A stretch of 64,000 bases of DNA. Source: Guillardia theta CCMP2712. Its lineage: Eukaryota > Cryptophyceae > Pyrenomonadales > Geminigeraceae. The notes beneath the pieces were generated by a model. That model saw only the letters and a program-made list of their open reading frames with translations. It did no database searches and had not been told where the DNA came from. The stretch covers positions 770,251-834,250 of the forward strand of contig NW_005434659.1 in the NCBI RefSeq assembly GCF_000315625.1, in the 5' to 3' direction. Position 1 is the stretch's first letter. Every line of letters begins with the position of its first letter. This document shows, one piece after another, positions 48,247-60,580 of the stretch. The translations under genes were made by a program, and so were the position numbers.

Positions 48247-51200
48247 TTAGACGTAAGGACTCCATCCCTCAAAGGCTCTGCAGGATCAACGAAATGCGAT
48301 CAGTTCTCCCTCCTCTCCCTCGGTTGACGTACCGGGCAAGAATGTCTCTTGATGTTGCTATCTCCAGCAGCGAATCAGCTTGCTCGAAGGAGCTCAGACT
48401 GGCGGAATGGCTGCCAGTGCCAGCCTCTTCCTCGACCTTGTCGATGAGGCGAGCTAAGTTCTGATGCGCACTTGTCACTCTCCCATTCCTTGTCACTTGT
48501 TCTCTCAGGATTGAGAATGGATTCCGTCCTTCCAACTTTCCTTTGACATCCTATCACTGCGTCAGAGCTCTCATCTCACACTGACGACCTCACTTTGACG
48601 ATGTCGTCCACGTCTATCATCAGGCTCAGAACGGGATCTTTCGCAAACAGCGACAAAAGGTTCAAGAGAGCTGTCCGCGAGCCTCGGAGCGTCTGAAGCA
48701 CCCTTGCCATCGTGTGCTTCATGCTGCCTTTCCCATCAACAGGGTGAAGAATCCCCAAGAACTGCAGGAAGAGGTCAAGATCAAAGTATTCACTTCCTCT
48801 CCCTCACTTGTGGCGTCATGCGGAAGGGCACGAGCTCAGGGATAGGCAGTCTGATAGTTGCAAAGCCGAGGGCATAACCGAAGTCGATCCCTAAGATTCG
48901 TCCATCCTTGAGCACGAGAGAGTTTTTCAGATGCCTGTCTCCTGCATGGTCGTGAATATCCTCCTCCTCCTCCTCCTCCTCCTCCTCCTCCTCCCCATCA
49001 TTATCATCCTCCTCCTCATCATCATCATCGTTATCATCATCATCATCATCGTCGTCTTCGTCGTTGTGAAAGAGCATGAGGATCGTCACCTATTCCCACG
49101 ATGTAATGACACGAATTCATGGTTGCAAGGGTCTTGATAAAATTTGATCTCATGGTGTATTCCTCCTGCCATTTATACATCATCTTCGTCAGACTGCAAC
49201 ACAACAGTACACCTTTGCACTTCTTGCATCAGTCAGCAAAGATTTTCGAAAGTATAAAGGATCTTGCATGGCAACGACTTCATTGAAAGCTGTTGTGAGG
49301 TCATGGAGACTTTTCTCACTACTGATAGTATGGAGCCATGTTTTTTGTGAGATTTTCTCCATGAACTTCTTTCCCTGCTCATTCAAGACCCTACCAGGAG
49401 CATGTTAGCAGAGACAAGATATCGCGAAAAAGCTTGATACGTTTTGTCGACGAAGCTCTCGAGTGGTTTAGATTGTCCCACAAACTCAATGATGCCAGCA
49501 TGCTTACTCAGTGTTACAATGGAGTACGTGAGAAGATGAAGACTTTTCTTGGAGCAGTTCACGTCTGAGAGCATCAGTCGATTCATCACTCCGAACACCT
49601 GTTGCAACCGTTCGTCTAGTCTCAGATCTTCACCGCACTTCACTATCCACCCATATTCCTTCCCGTCCGATCCTCTCATTGTAACTCCCACTGGGCGTTG
49701 CTTGGACGGAAAGAAGTTGATTCTGTCGTCAAAAGACATCAACCTTGGAAAGTGAGACTCTGATGGAACTCTTCTGCTTCCGAGAGCTTGGTAAGGAATA
49801 ACTAGGCTTTTCTCCTCTTCAAACGTTCCCTCGAATCGTGAGAGGTGCGTTGAAAACAACCTCAAGGTTGAACTTTTCAAAGCTAAGGGCTTCAAAAACT
49901 TCACCTCGTTTCCAAGCGTTCTAGCTCCACTTTTCTGTGACAGTGCATGGATCATTTTAGCGATGTTCTCGTCTTCTCTCATCATTTTCCCCCTTATTTC
50001 ACTCATCTTGGGTTGGTCGACGAATGATTTGTTCAGATATGATATTATCTGACTGTCTTCTGGATTGAGTTTGTTTCCTCCGGGTTTCAACCTCTTGAGA
50101 ACTTCATTGATCTGCAACCTCGGATCTTGCAGGAGGTGCATGGCATCCCGAACTTCTTCGATAGACTCCACTTTTTGTTTGATGTGGCTGAAGAGATGGT
50201 CGAGAAAAGAATCTGTCTCAGTTCCGAATACTGTTTGAAACGCCAAATACACTGCTTGTGGGTAGTGCTTCGACAATTCTTGGATGAAATATGAAGTGAG
50301 CTCGTCGTCCTTGTTTCGATGAAACTTGTGATGAAGATACACAAGTTGCTGCAACCATTGTATGAGAGGTTGGACTGAAAATCCCCTGGATTTGAACAAC
50401 TGCTTTACACTAGCCCTAGTTTTTTGATCAATATTCTCTATGACCTCAAGAAATCGGGGAAGGTTGTAGTTTGCCTTTTCACAACCATATTCAACGGCTG
50501 ACAACAAGCTGTCAAAGAAGAAGTTCAAGAATGTTTCGTCATACGCATGTTTTCCTGTTTGTGAATGTTTGTTTTGATTGCTTTCTTTCATCTGATTATC
50601 ACAGAAGAGAGCGGCAAGGAAGTTTGTTTTTGCCATGTACTTTAGCTTGATCCCAGCATTCTTTGCAAGATCCTTACTGCCGTCAATTGCTTCTCTAAAG
50701 GTTTTGAGTGCATTTTCATTCTCTCCCATTGTTTCGTAGACATGTGCCATCCGGAGCAAGCACTTGATTCGCCATGGCACACCATCGCGTTCTCCAGCTG
50801 AATCATTCAATGAAACATGATGCACTAACGCAGATAAATGCTCCTTTTCAGCAATGCTCTGATTTGACTTCACAATGCAGTCTAACTTTACCTTTCTGGA
50901 CCTATACTCGCAGCTTGTTGATACCTTCCCTAACTGCTCTGCGACTCCTGAAGCAGCATAATTTTTACATCGTGCGAACCCAGTCGCAAACTTCATTGCG
51001 ATTTGCGACTTCATCTCATCACACAATCTCTGAGTTTGAATGCACTCAGAGGTCAGGCTAGAAGACTCAGCATGTCTGAGAAAGATGTATCTCCCTAGCA
51101 AGATCTGATCCCATCCTAATTCCATACTTCTCCAAGTGCTCTTTGGTTGTCGCTTGCTCCACCTGGCAAGTAGCCTCTCAAACTCCTGCACATTGCCAAT

Positions 51201-54200
51201 CGAGTGTAAGTACTCGTCGAGCTCGACGAGTCTCTGAAGCTCTATGATCCTCTTGATCTTCATATCTTCTCCGAGACCAATACTTTCTTCCCATGAGTTG
51301 CAAAGGTGCGTGATTCCACTTCTTACAATCTCCTCGCACTCAACTTGTTGTGAGTTCTTTAGCAAGCTTGCAAGGGAATGCTCGAAACAATATTCTTTTT
51401 GTGTTCGTTCTGACTTAAAGAACGCCTTTGAGAGACAATTTGTCGAGTCCTGAGAGTCCCCAAAAGTATCGAAGTCCCGGAAGATATTTCCAACTTGACA
51501 TTGCAAGAAACTTTGCAAAACTTTCCAGTTTTCTAATTTCAACAATTCCACTTCAAAGCCACTTATGCTTTCACTATTTGTATCTTCAGAGGTGTGCTGA
51601 TCTTTGATTCTCTTTTCCAACGTTGAGAATTGCAGGCTCTTGAGCAAACTTTCTTGAAACCCTCGTTCACAGATGTCAGCCATTTCTCTTGCAATGCTGT
51701 CCCCGGCCAGCAATGTTTCGTAATGTGATATTGCTTCCTCATACCTGCGATCAATCTTGAGGTTCAGAGCAATCAATGCCTTGCTCTCTCTTCCGAATGC
51801 CGTCAGGTACTTCTCGTAGACCCCGATCTCCATGTCACTCTCTTCAAGTAGGGAATATAACATGGAGAGTGACTGCCATGTAGACTGGGGAGTTGATAGT
51901 TTCCTCTTCTCAGCTTTTGCAGGTCTTTCTTCTTCTGAGATTGATTCGGAATCTTCAAGCTTCAATATTCCATCATAGATGCACTGTGAATGATTTCTGC
52001 AGACAGCAACAAGAAGTCTGGAATCGACATCGAGATTCATCTTTCTTGCAATGCTCACCAAGGTTGAAACAACCATGGGAGATTGAAAGGAATCAAGGTT
52101 CAAAGCATTCACCAGCGGTTGTTGGAGGAGCTTGATGAAATTTGTTTGGTATTCGTTGTTTTTCTTCAAAACTACATCCACGAATTCTAGAATCACGATT
52201 TGACACAACTGAGAGTCTTGGTAGGTTGCCTGCTGCAAGAGTTGAATCAGATCAGATTGCTTGATCTCAATGAAAGGAACATCTCCCTGAAAGTAACTTC
52301 GAGACAGATAGATTTTTGATTTTCTTTTCAGCTCTGCTTGCTCCCTTCGACGAGAAATTTCTTTGGCTTTTGCACAGCGGATTCTTTCAAGGTATGATGC
52401 ATGCTTGCCCTTCAGTGAATTCACTCGAAGTGGCTTTCGGTTTGGACATCTCCATCTCTGCAATCTTTCAAAAGTCTGTGCAAACTCGCGGTTGAGTTTG
52501 GAACGTGACTTCACGGAAGGATCGTCGTGGCAGTCATCGAGCTCCATTGCGTCAAATGAGTTGAAGGTAGACTCGTTCTCCGTCGAGAAGTTCAGGCAGT
52601 CCAGAGTGAACGACTGACTCTCAAATGTCGAGGGAGTGAGAGAAGAGGACTGGGAGACTTTCAACTCCCTGAACTCGACTCCCCTGCAAAGAGGTGCGTC
52701 GAAAGTTTGGAATTGGAATCATCGTACATCTGCAAGATACAATGACTGAAAGTTCGTAGCCAGATCTCTCCGGAGCCCCTCTCGTTGGCACGTGAGAAGT
52801 CTGTGAGGACTCGAAGCAACAAGTCAAGCGGTTGATTGTTTTTGATCTTACTGCAGTACCAAGTCAAAAAGAAACTCCGCACCTCTCCGTTTGGATCTCC
52901 AAGCGACGACATCAGATAAGCGAGTACTTGCTCCCGAAGACAAGTCTGCTCAAGGCTCAACAACCTCTCAAACACATCATGCAAGGTTATGAAGTAATGG
53001 ATTCGAAGGTTGTCAGATGATTGACAGAATGCTTTGTGATGCACTAAAGTACTCTGGATGATTGCAGCGAGCTGCTCGAGATCAATGGTTTGGAGAAGAG
53101 CACTCGCGGGTTTCTCTTTGTCTGCTAATGGATTCTCTCCTCGTCCATTTAAAAGGCGAAAGAAATTCTCGTCTGCTTCATGGCCCTTCAAGATGGCTGT
53201 TTTGACGTCCATTGCTATTTCTTGCAGTTGGTCATTTTTGATATCTGGAGCATGATTATCGTGATTCACATCCTTGAGACTTTGCAGGTACTTCACTTGG
53301 AGGCGTTTGATATCAAGTTTCTGCGAAAGCATTTCATGAATATTCTTTTCATGCACTCTGAGGTAAGAATGTGACAATACTGCTGCTTTAGGATACCTCT
53401 CGCACAAACTGCGAACCCTAATGACAAGTTGATCGACTGTTCCCTTTCTGGCCAGGCTTTTCAGCTTATCCCCCACCTGCTTCTCCATATACTTTCGTTC
53501 CTGATTCCCCATCAGAGCCATCCATGCACCGCACAGCGAACTTGGATGTCGAACCAGCAATTTTGAATTCAATTTTTCTTTCTCTGAATTCGTCTCTTGT
53601 GAAGGTAGCATGAAAGAGGCGAGATAATCTCCAATGTCCTTCATAAGATTCGACAAGTTGCTGTCTGTGAGATTGACAAGTGCTCCTGGTTTTTTTTCTC
53701 TCTCGTTTTCCTCAACACCGCAAACACACAATTGAAAGCGAAGTCCCATTATCACAGAGTTGTTTTTGCGTTTTTCATAAAGATCTCTAATCTTGGTCAA
53801 CATACCTTTCAAATCTTCAACTGTTGCATATTCCCTCCAGCTTGACAAGAAGTTTGTGAACGTCGGGTATAAGGAATCGTTTTCGCTAGACGTGTCGATC
53901 ATTTCTATATTATACGTCATCAGATCACGAAGGAATGACCAGCATCGTGATGCTTCCTTGGTACTTAGCGTCTGTAGTGACAGCTCTTTGTAAGAGAACC
54001 AAAGTCTTTGCGTCTCTGTAACAAGAACCATGGCATACCTTATCTTTGTGGATCCATTTTCTTGGTTTTCCTGGATTAAGTATGTTTCAGTTTCAAAGAA
54101 GACTTGGAGTATGTTTTCCCGATGATTTTTCAAGACAGCTGGATTTCGATTAAGCTTTAAATAATTGATAATCAATTTGAAAAAGAAGATCTTGGTAATT

Positions 54201-57200
54201 TTCTTTTCTTGCATCTGGTCTTGAATTGTAGAAAATATATCGTTCAAGATCAAATTTATCTTATCGAGATCATCATTGTACAATTGTTCAAAACTGAGAA
54301 GTGCAAAGCACAGGGAATGCATACACTCATTCTCGTCAAGACGATCTCCATGGATGCAGAAGTTCAGATCGTATGGAGCTGACTTTTCAATAGCTTGGAC
54401 ATTTCTAGTTCGAAATTGTTTTTGCCAATCATTTAACACTTCTTGACTGGGTTCGAAAGTTGACTGACTGGATGATTTTGAGTTGTCTTGAAAATTTTCA
54501 TCATGCTTGAGGTCAGTCTCATTGTCCTCTCCGAAGTAACTTATCATGGATTCTGATGGTTCATACGGCCTTGTTTCACCATTGATGATAAAGTTCCAAT
54601 CCCATTTCTTGACCAAGATTTCAAAAAACAATTCTGGTTCAAATTGTGTACGTGCAAATATGATTGATAAGGTACTTTGACATGCCTGATAAAATTCTCT
54701 AGCGAGACTTCCATCTTCTGAGGGTAATGGTAAATTGCAAACTCTCTCTAAACCCTTAATCAAGGCTATGGAGATATCATCTTGGGATTGTTGTGACTTG
54801 AGATAAACCAACTTTACAACATGCAACAAGCATATGATTTTGTTCTGGTCACTTTGAGAAAATTTTTCTGCTGCAATCAATGAATTTGCACCATTCGTGA
54901 TCATTCGAAAACATTTTTGAAACAAAGACACCACACTGGCTTCCTTCATCGTTGCATATCCCCTCATGCAAAGCTCTTTCAAGGTCCACCTGCATCCTTG
55001 CCCTTTATCACTTCCACATTGGATCCACTGACTCTCAACAAGAGTGTACATAGCATCCTCTTGCTCTTCTTCTGACAACTTTGCAAAGAAGATATCCAAG
55101 ACGTGATGAACATCTGCCTTGGTCTTTTCTGTGCACTCAGCAGCTGAGGCGAAAAATGAAGTCATGACCTCTAGTGCCTCGATCTTGTCCGTGTTTGCAA
55201 TAAATCGTATGATTTGTGCTATGCATGACTCTCTTTCTTGATTCGAAATCTTGGAAAGCTCAGGATTTAAATATCCTTTGAGAGATTGTATGATCATGGT
55301 CCTGTCACAATCAAACCGCAATAGATTGAAAAGCATAGGCAGCAAGGTTGTAAGTTCTTCAAAGAGCGGTTTGCGTTCAAGAAATGCACACAACCATTTT
55401 TGGCAGGAAATAATGAACTTGCCTGTTTCTGAACTCTGTTTGTCATTAATGACAAAGTTTAGAAGATCACTGATCAAGCGAATCAAATCCAAAGATTGCT
55501 GACGTGACACACTTAGCATATTAAATAGTGTCTCTTTTGCAATGATGCAGCTGCAGGATATTGTTTTTACGAGAGATTTTCCCTCTTGATGCAATCTTTG
55601 TAGTTTGCATGTGTCAATCATATTACTGAGCAACTTTACATGCTTCAAACTACTGGCACAATCAAGGTCTTGGACATTTTCAAGAAAGTGACGATCGAAA
55701 GTCGTTCTGTATCTCAAGTACAACTCAACTAGTTCGTTTTCCGCACCTCTGATGACATCTTGAAAATATTTGTCAGGCATCTTCTTCAACTCTAAAGCAA
55801 CATGTAAAAGCTCTGGTAAATAAAGATCTTTGTTCGTTTGGGCATAATGCCAGATTTCTTCAGCTATGTTCCGTTGCATTTTCTCTCCGCAAAGCGCATA
55901 ACCTCTCTTGATGAGTAGCATGCAATTTCGAAAGTAGACTCTCAGCTCCGTATGTCCAAATTTTGCTACTAGCATATTGAAATTTTGTAGTGATAAGACA
56001 TTACCCTGATCGCAAAGGTTGAGAATATTCTGTTGAAAGGTTTGTCGAATGGACTGACATGACCGAATGCATTCCAGGATCTTGTCTATGATGTTTATGA
56101 CTTCCTGCTCACAGTCTTTGTTCGAAATCTCTGTGCTTTTAGCTCCTAGAGGACACAAGCAATCCCAAAGAAACACGGCATTGATTTTAGGCAGAAGGTC
56201 TGCTGCTGAATTCTGCGTCGTAAATCGTTTGAAAATCTCATGGCAAAGAAGCAGCTCAATCTTCACTAGATGCCAAGTTCGAGCTGTCTTGTTATTTGGT
56301 GATATGAAATCTTCAGGGCAAGGTAAGAGCTCCAGCAATGCCGTTTCATGAACTGCATCCATCCGTTTCTCGATATCAAAGCCGAGGTTGATCAACCATA
56401 CAAAAGACTCTAATCTCAAAGTTGCGGTCGTTGCCACATCTTTAAAGCGTATACGAAGCAATGAAATCAGTCGTTCTTCATTGAAGGGACTGCCAATGTC
56501 CTGGTTATCTTCTCTAAATTTTTGGACTAGATTTTGGCAATAGACACGAGTTGACTTATATGGAGAAAACAAACCTTGCATTACCCTCTCAACAAATTTC
56601 TCGAATTCTTCAACGTCTTCGTTTTGGTGTACTCGGTATGATTGGATCAAAAGCTTTTCAGTCTGGGCCAAGGCTCGCATAATGTTGAGCTCTACCTTTG
56701 GCATTGAGTAATCTGTGGCTGTGAAATTCAAACCGATCATGCAGCAAGTGCAGAGCTTAATTGTATGCTGCTTCACAAAAAATCCGAAATCACAATTTCC
56801 ATTCATTAGAAAGTTTGCAAGGTCAACGGTGATAAGAGATCCGGCCAGCCGTTGAGAAGCATCTGGGTGGCTCAGGATGCCGTACAATCTATTCATAAGA
56901 AGAGTGATTACCGCATCTTCAGGTTTTTGTCGCTTAGATCGCTGGCTCCTCGCTTTCTCTAAAAGCTTCTCCAGCATCATTACAGCCCACTTCGTTGAGG
57001 CTACCGACGACCGTGAGTCTTCAATGATCGCATCAAACGCTTCGACAGAGAAACATGCTAGTGTTTGGCAATCAGAAGTAAGCCAGTTGATGATTTGTTC
57101 GTTGAGAGTGCTACAGATCATTCTGATCTCCTTGACAATGTCTGCACTGAATGTCAAGATAGTTCCGTACAGTTGTCCGAAGGTATGTAAAACAGACAGT

Positions 57201-60112
57201 TCAGCCTTATCTTCAGATTTTTTACCGTTGGATTTGATTTTGCCAATGACGAGACACGTTATTGTGTGCAAAATCTCTGCGAATATCAGTCTCGTCTTTT
57301 GATCAGGAAAATCAGATGCTATTTCGAGAATACGCGCTGTGATCTTGTCCAGGTAAAAGACCCCCAGTGCTCCTTTCTCCAAGGTCAGTCGGAGAAGAGC
57401 TGAATGGTTGTTCACATTTCCCCTGAGATCTGCATCCACTGATGTATGCCACATCAGGTGACTTGTCTTTCCAAGTATGCAAATTGCTCGCCTTGCAAAC
57501 TCTACATGTACCTCAGCGTTCTTTTCCACACGACTTCTTCTCCGCGTATCTTGCCTCGACCTACTGTTCATTTTGCTCTCCTGCTGAATATTTCTGTCCT
57601 TTTGCAAGTAGAGCTCGACGAGTCTGCAGACTTCCACTAGTTGAGAAATATGCTCAAGCTGCTCACTTTCTATCCATTCCTCGATGAACTTCAAAGTTCG
57701 ATCAAGAAGTGTCTCTCGAGCAAACCCAACAGACAACGAAAGTCGGACGACGCGGTCATGGATTGAAAACTCGATGAGGTCCATGGGTATAGCCATCACA
57801 AACTCGAGGCTGCAGCAAAGATCTTCCTCGTTCTCATGTTGCATGGAAAGATCGGACACCTGTGCTCATGAATGATTAACTTTCAATAGATGAGAAATCA
57901 TTTTTCTCACATTGCGGGCGAGCTGTTGAAGTTCATTCAAGCTTTGTAAGTAATCTTTTAGCTCTTTGGATCTGCTAGAGATCTGAATGCTTGGTGTCAG
58001 AATTTTCAAGAGACCGGTTAGTGTTGGGTTTCGAACTGCAATCATCAGGATAGATCTCATGAAAGCTCTCAGATTCAGATTCTCCATATTCGAGCATCTA
58101 ACCAGCTTTTCCAGTACTCCAGCGCAGAGGTTGCACAGTTTGCTGTAGATTCTAAGGTCATTGTGGTTTCCAGGAGACAAAAACCTCGATTGGGGTGAGT
58201 CTGGACCATCGCCAGGCCGTCTTTCAATTGTCAAGGACAAATCCAAGGAGTTGAGAATTATGACAGTCTGGCTTAGAAGACGATTTAAGATGTCAAATTG
58301 AACCTCCTGAAGGCCAATATTGCATTTGTTCTTGTCTCCCTGTCTAGATTGTACATTGTTCTCAATCCATTCCACATGAGTGTTGTCCAGTATGCAGGTC
58401 CAGAGGTTAATTAGTGAAGTAGAGGAATTCTCATTCTGCTCTTCTGCTTGTTCTACTGAAAGTAAACGGTTTCCCGGCTGGGTGGATTCAATGCTGGCAG
58501 AGAGAGCAGTTGGAACGAGAAAGGAACAGTTAAGGTCTGGAGTAGAGCACGTCTTCACTGAGAAGTACAGAAAGAACCAAGCACGCTCATGGAGATATTG
58601 CTTGATCTTCATGATCGATGGATAAGATTGGAAGAGAAATCGGACTGCTTCACCAATGAAGAAAGAGCAATCTTGATCTTCAACCGCTTTCTGCAAAGTA
58701 CTCACAAATCGATTTTTTCTAGATGATGTGATCGTACCGGGATGTTCAAGATGACGTCAGCGACGGATATGAGAAAATTAGGTAGGATCTCAACCATCAG
58801 ATTGTTTTGCTCCTCATCATCCGGCTTACTCAAAACGAGATTCCAGTATCTCCAGCAGCTTGGTATAAAATCATCCAAGACATTCATTTGATAACTTGCT
58901 ACATGCGATGAAATAGACCCTCTTCCTCTGAAAGAGAGAGACACGCACCTCAAATCGCTCTCTTCCATCAAGTCCTTGTATGTGACGTACAAGTCTTCCA
59001 CTTCTTGTCGTGATAGAGGATACTTCCTTAGATGACTGCTCCAGGCGTCGAATGCGCTCAGAGCAGCTGACCTAACTTCTCTGTCGACATGTCTGCACCA
59101 TTTCAAGAGAGTATTGCAAATCGTGGGAATCCTCACACATTCTATCAAGTACTTAGCAACAATTTTCGGATGCTCCTCAAGCAGTCTCAAAGAGGCTTTC
59201 ACCACATCATACTTGCGAATCTTAGTTGTTGTATCCAGCCACTTCCACAGGGTTGTTGTGCAGTCCTTCATCAGTTCTTGACTGCTTGCCTCGATCTCTT
59301 TGAATCGGAAATGCGACATCAACCCTCTCATCCCAGAGATGCATCCACCAGGACCACATATTGTCTTCTCATTCTTGATGTGCGAGGAGAGAGCCTTTCT
59401 GTAATACTCGTATGCAGTCTTGTTTCCTGCCATCACACAGTTGTCCAGCGCTTCAGGATGTTTGAAGCAGAGGCGGTTGCACACTTCAATTCTTTCTGCA
59501 AGCAAAGTAGCGTTCTTTGAGAGCTGATTATCCAACAATTGACCGACGACAAACTGACAAGTAGTCTTGACCGTATTTTGAAACTCTTCTGATGTTCTCC
59601 CTTGTTTTGAAATCCTGGCGTCTAATGTGACGGCAAGGAGTTTATATGCATACTTTTGCTGCGGAATGAGCAAGTTAGCACGTCATCCAAGAAAAAAGCA
59701 CTGATGATTCCTCTAGACGTACCGTTGTTGCCTCGTAAGTTTTGCTGCTGACCACGTTGCGACAAAACTCAAAGATCTCTTGAAACTGCTTCAAGTCCAG
59801 GCAGAGTTGGTGATTCGAGTATCTTTCCAAGTGTTCCTTCATTGCTGAAATTGACTTCTGAGATGGCGGCAAAGATTTCAACAGGCTGAATTCTCCGCTG
59901 AAGATGTTGAAATTCAATGAAGCTGGATTCTCGGTCAATTACAAGCGAAGATCTGGAATGAGGCCTTACCGATTGATGTGATGTCTTTCCTTTCATATAT
60001 ACTCCTAATGTACCCGACGTCTTTCAGGCGATCCAGACAAATATCTGAAAATAGAGATTCATCTCAACTAACATGGAGTGTTAGATGCATTGCCTGCAGA
60101 TTGAGCTGACAT
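48247..60112 (-). CDS. PRKDC: DNA-dependent protein kinase catalytic subunit (DNA-PKcs), PIKK family
   Basis: The start is ATG 60112 ([13 protein letters not shown]), and three short exons join in phase into the HEAT-repeat N-terminus. [20 protein letters not shown] and [10 protein letters not shown] near 59100-58930 match the same region of animal DNA-PKcs. Two very large exons (about 57859-52729 and 52683-49390) hold the HEAT/FAT solenoid. The kinase domain is split: [57 protein letters not shown], then [20 protein letters not shown] with FGYALG, and [14 protein letters not shown], a string diagnostic for DNA-PKcs rather than ATM, ATR or mTOR. The FATC end is [22 protein letters not shown] (TAA at 48249-48247). 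The total is about 3,700 residues against 4,128 in human. Catalytic GDRHxxN and DFG are intact. It acts with Ku in non-homologous end joining. Confidence 0.9.
48955..49075. repeat. (CTC)n plus (ATC)n microsatellite in a DNA-PKcs intron
   Basis: About 40 bp of CTC is followed by CTC/ATC mixtures and GTC. On the gene strand it separates the exon ending near [11 protein letters not shown] from the exon starting GDRHLKNSL, so it lies directly before the catalytic loop. Confidence 0.85.
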
Positions 60113-60580
60113 AGTCTCAAGCTTGAGAATCTCTCTATCACGTATCGAAATTTTCAGTCAAATTTGGAACATCTCAAGTTGACTAAAAAAGAGGCCTCTG
60201 CCTTCCCTGAACCTGCGCCAGCTTTTTATGACCGAACACATGTGTGTCGTGCAAGCTGAAAGAGTCGAATTCATTATTATGTTACAGTGTAGATCTGGGG
60301 CAGCAAGAGGAAGAACGAGAGGATTAAGAACAGAGAATGCACTAGTGAGTCTTGTCGCAATGCAGTGGAGCTAGCACCCGAAGTCACCTCTGTGACCTGC
60401 GTCACAGTTTTGCAATTCGGTATTCCTGGAATGGGCATCAACTTCAGGCAACTTGCAACTAAACGCTTGTCTTTGATTGCATACCATTCCTCAAAAGCTC
60501 TCCATTCAGAGAAATGATGCTAATGGTTTGCTTTGTTGACGTGACCAAACTTTCTGTCGTCTGAATCTTCAAGGAAGTAG
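60113..60580. other. spacer between DNA-PKcs and the Frizzled-like gene
   Basis: Upstream flank of DNA-PKcs, presumably with its promoter. No gene is supported; the short frame 60459-60734 overlaps the end of the neighbouring gene. Confidence 0.45.

Noticed and set aside
57860-57925. A 21-bp ultra-short intron in DNA-PKcs (GTTAATC...CACAG)
   Set aside because: A stronger donor (GTGAGA) about 31 bases upstream gives a normal intron of about 52 bp in the same phase. The apparent 15-bp intron near 58695 is likewise resolved by a GTACGA donor upstream.
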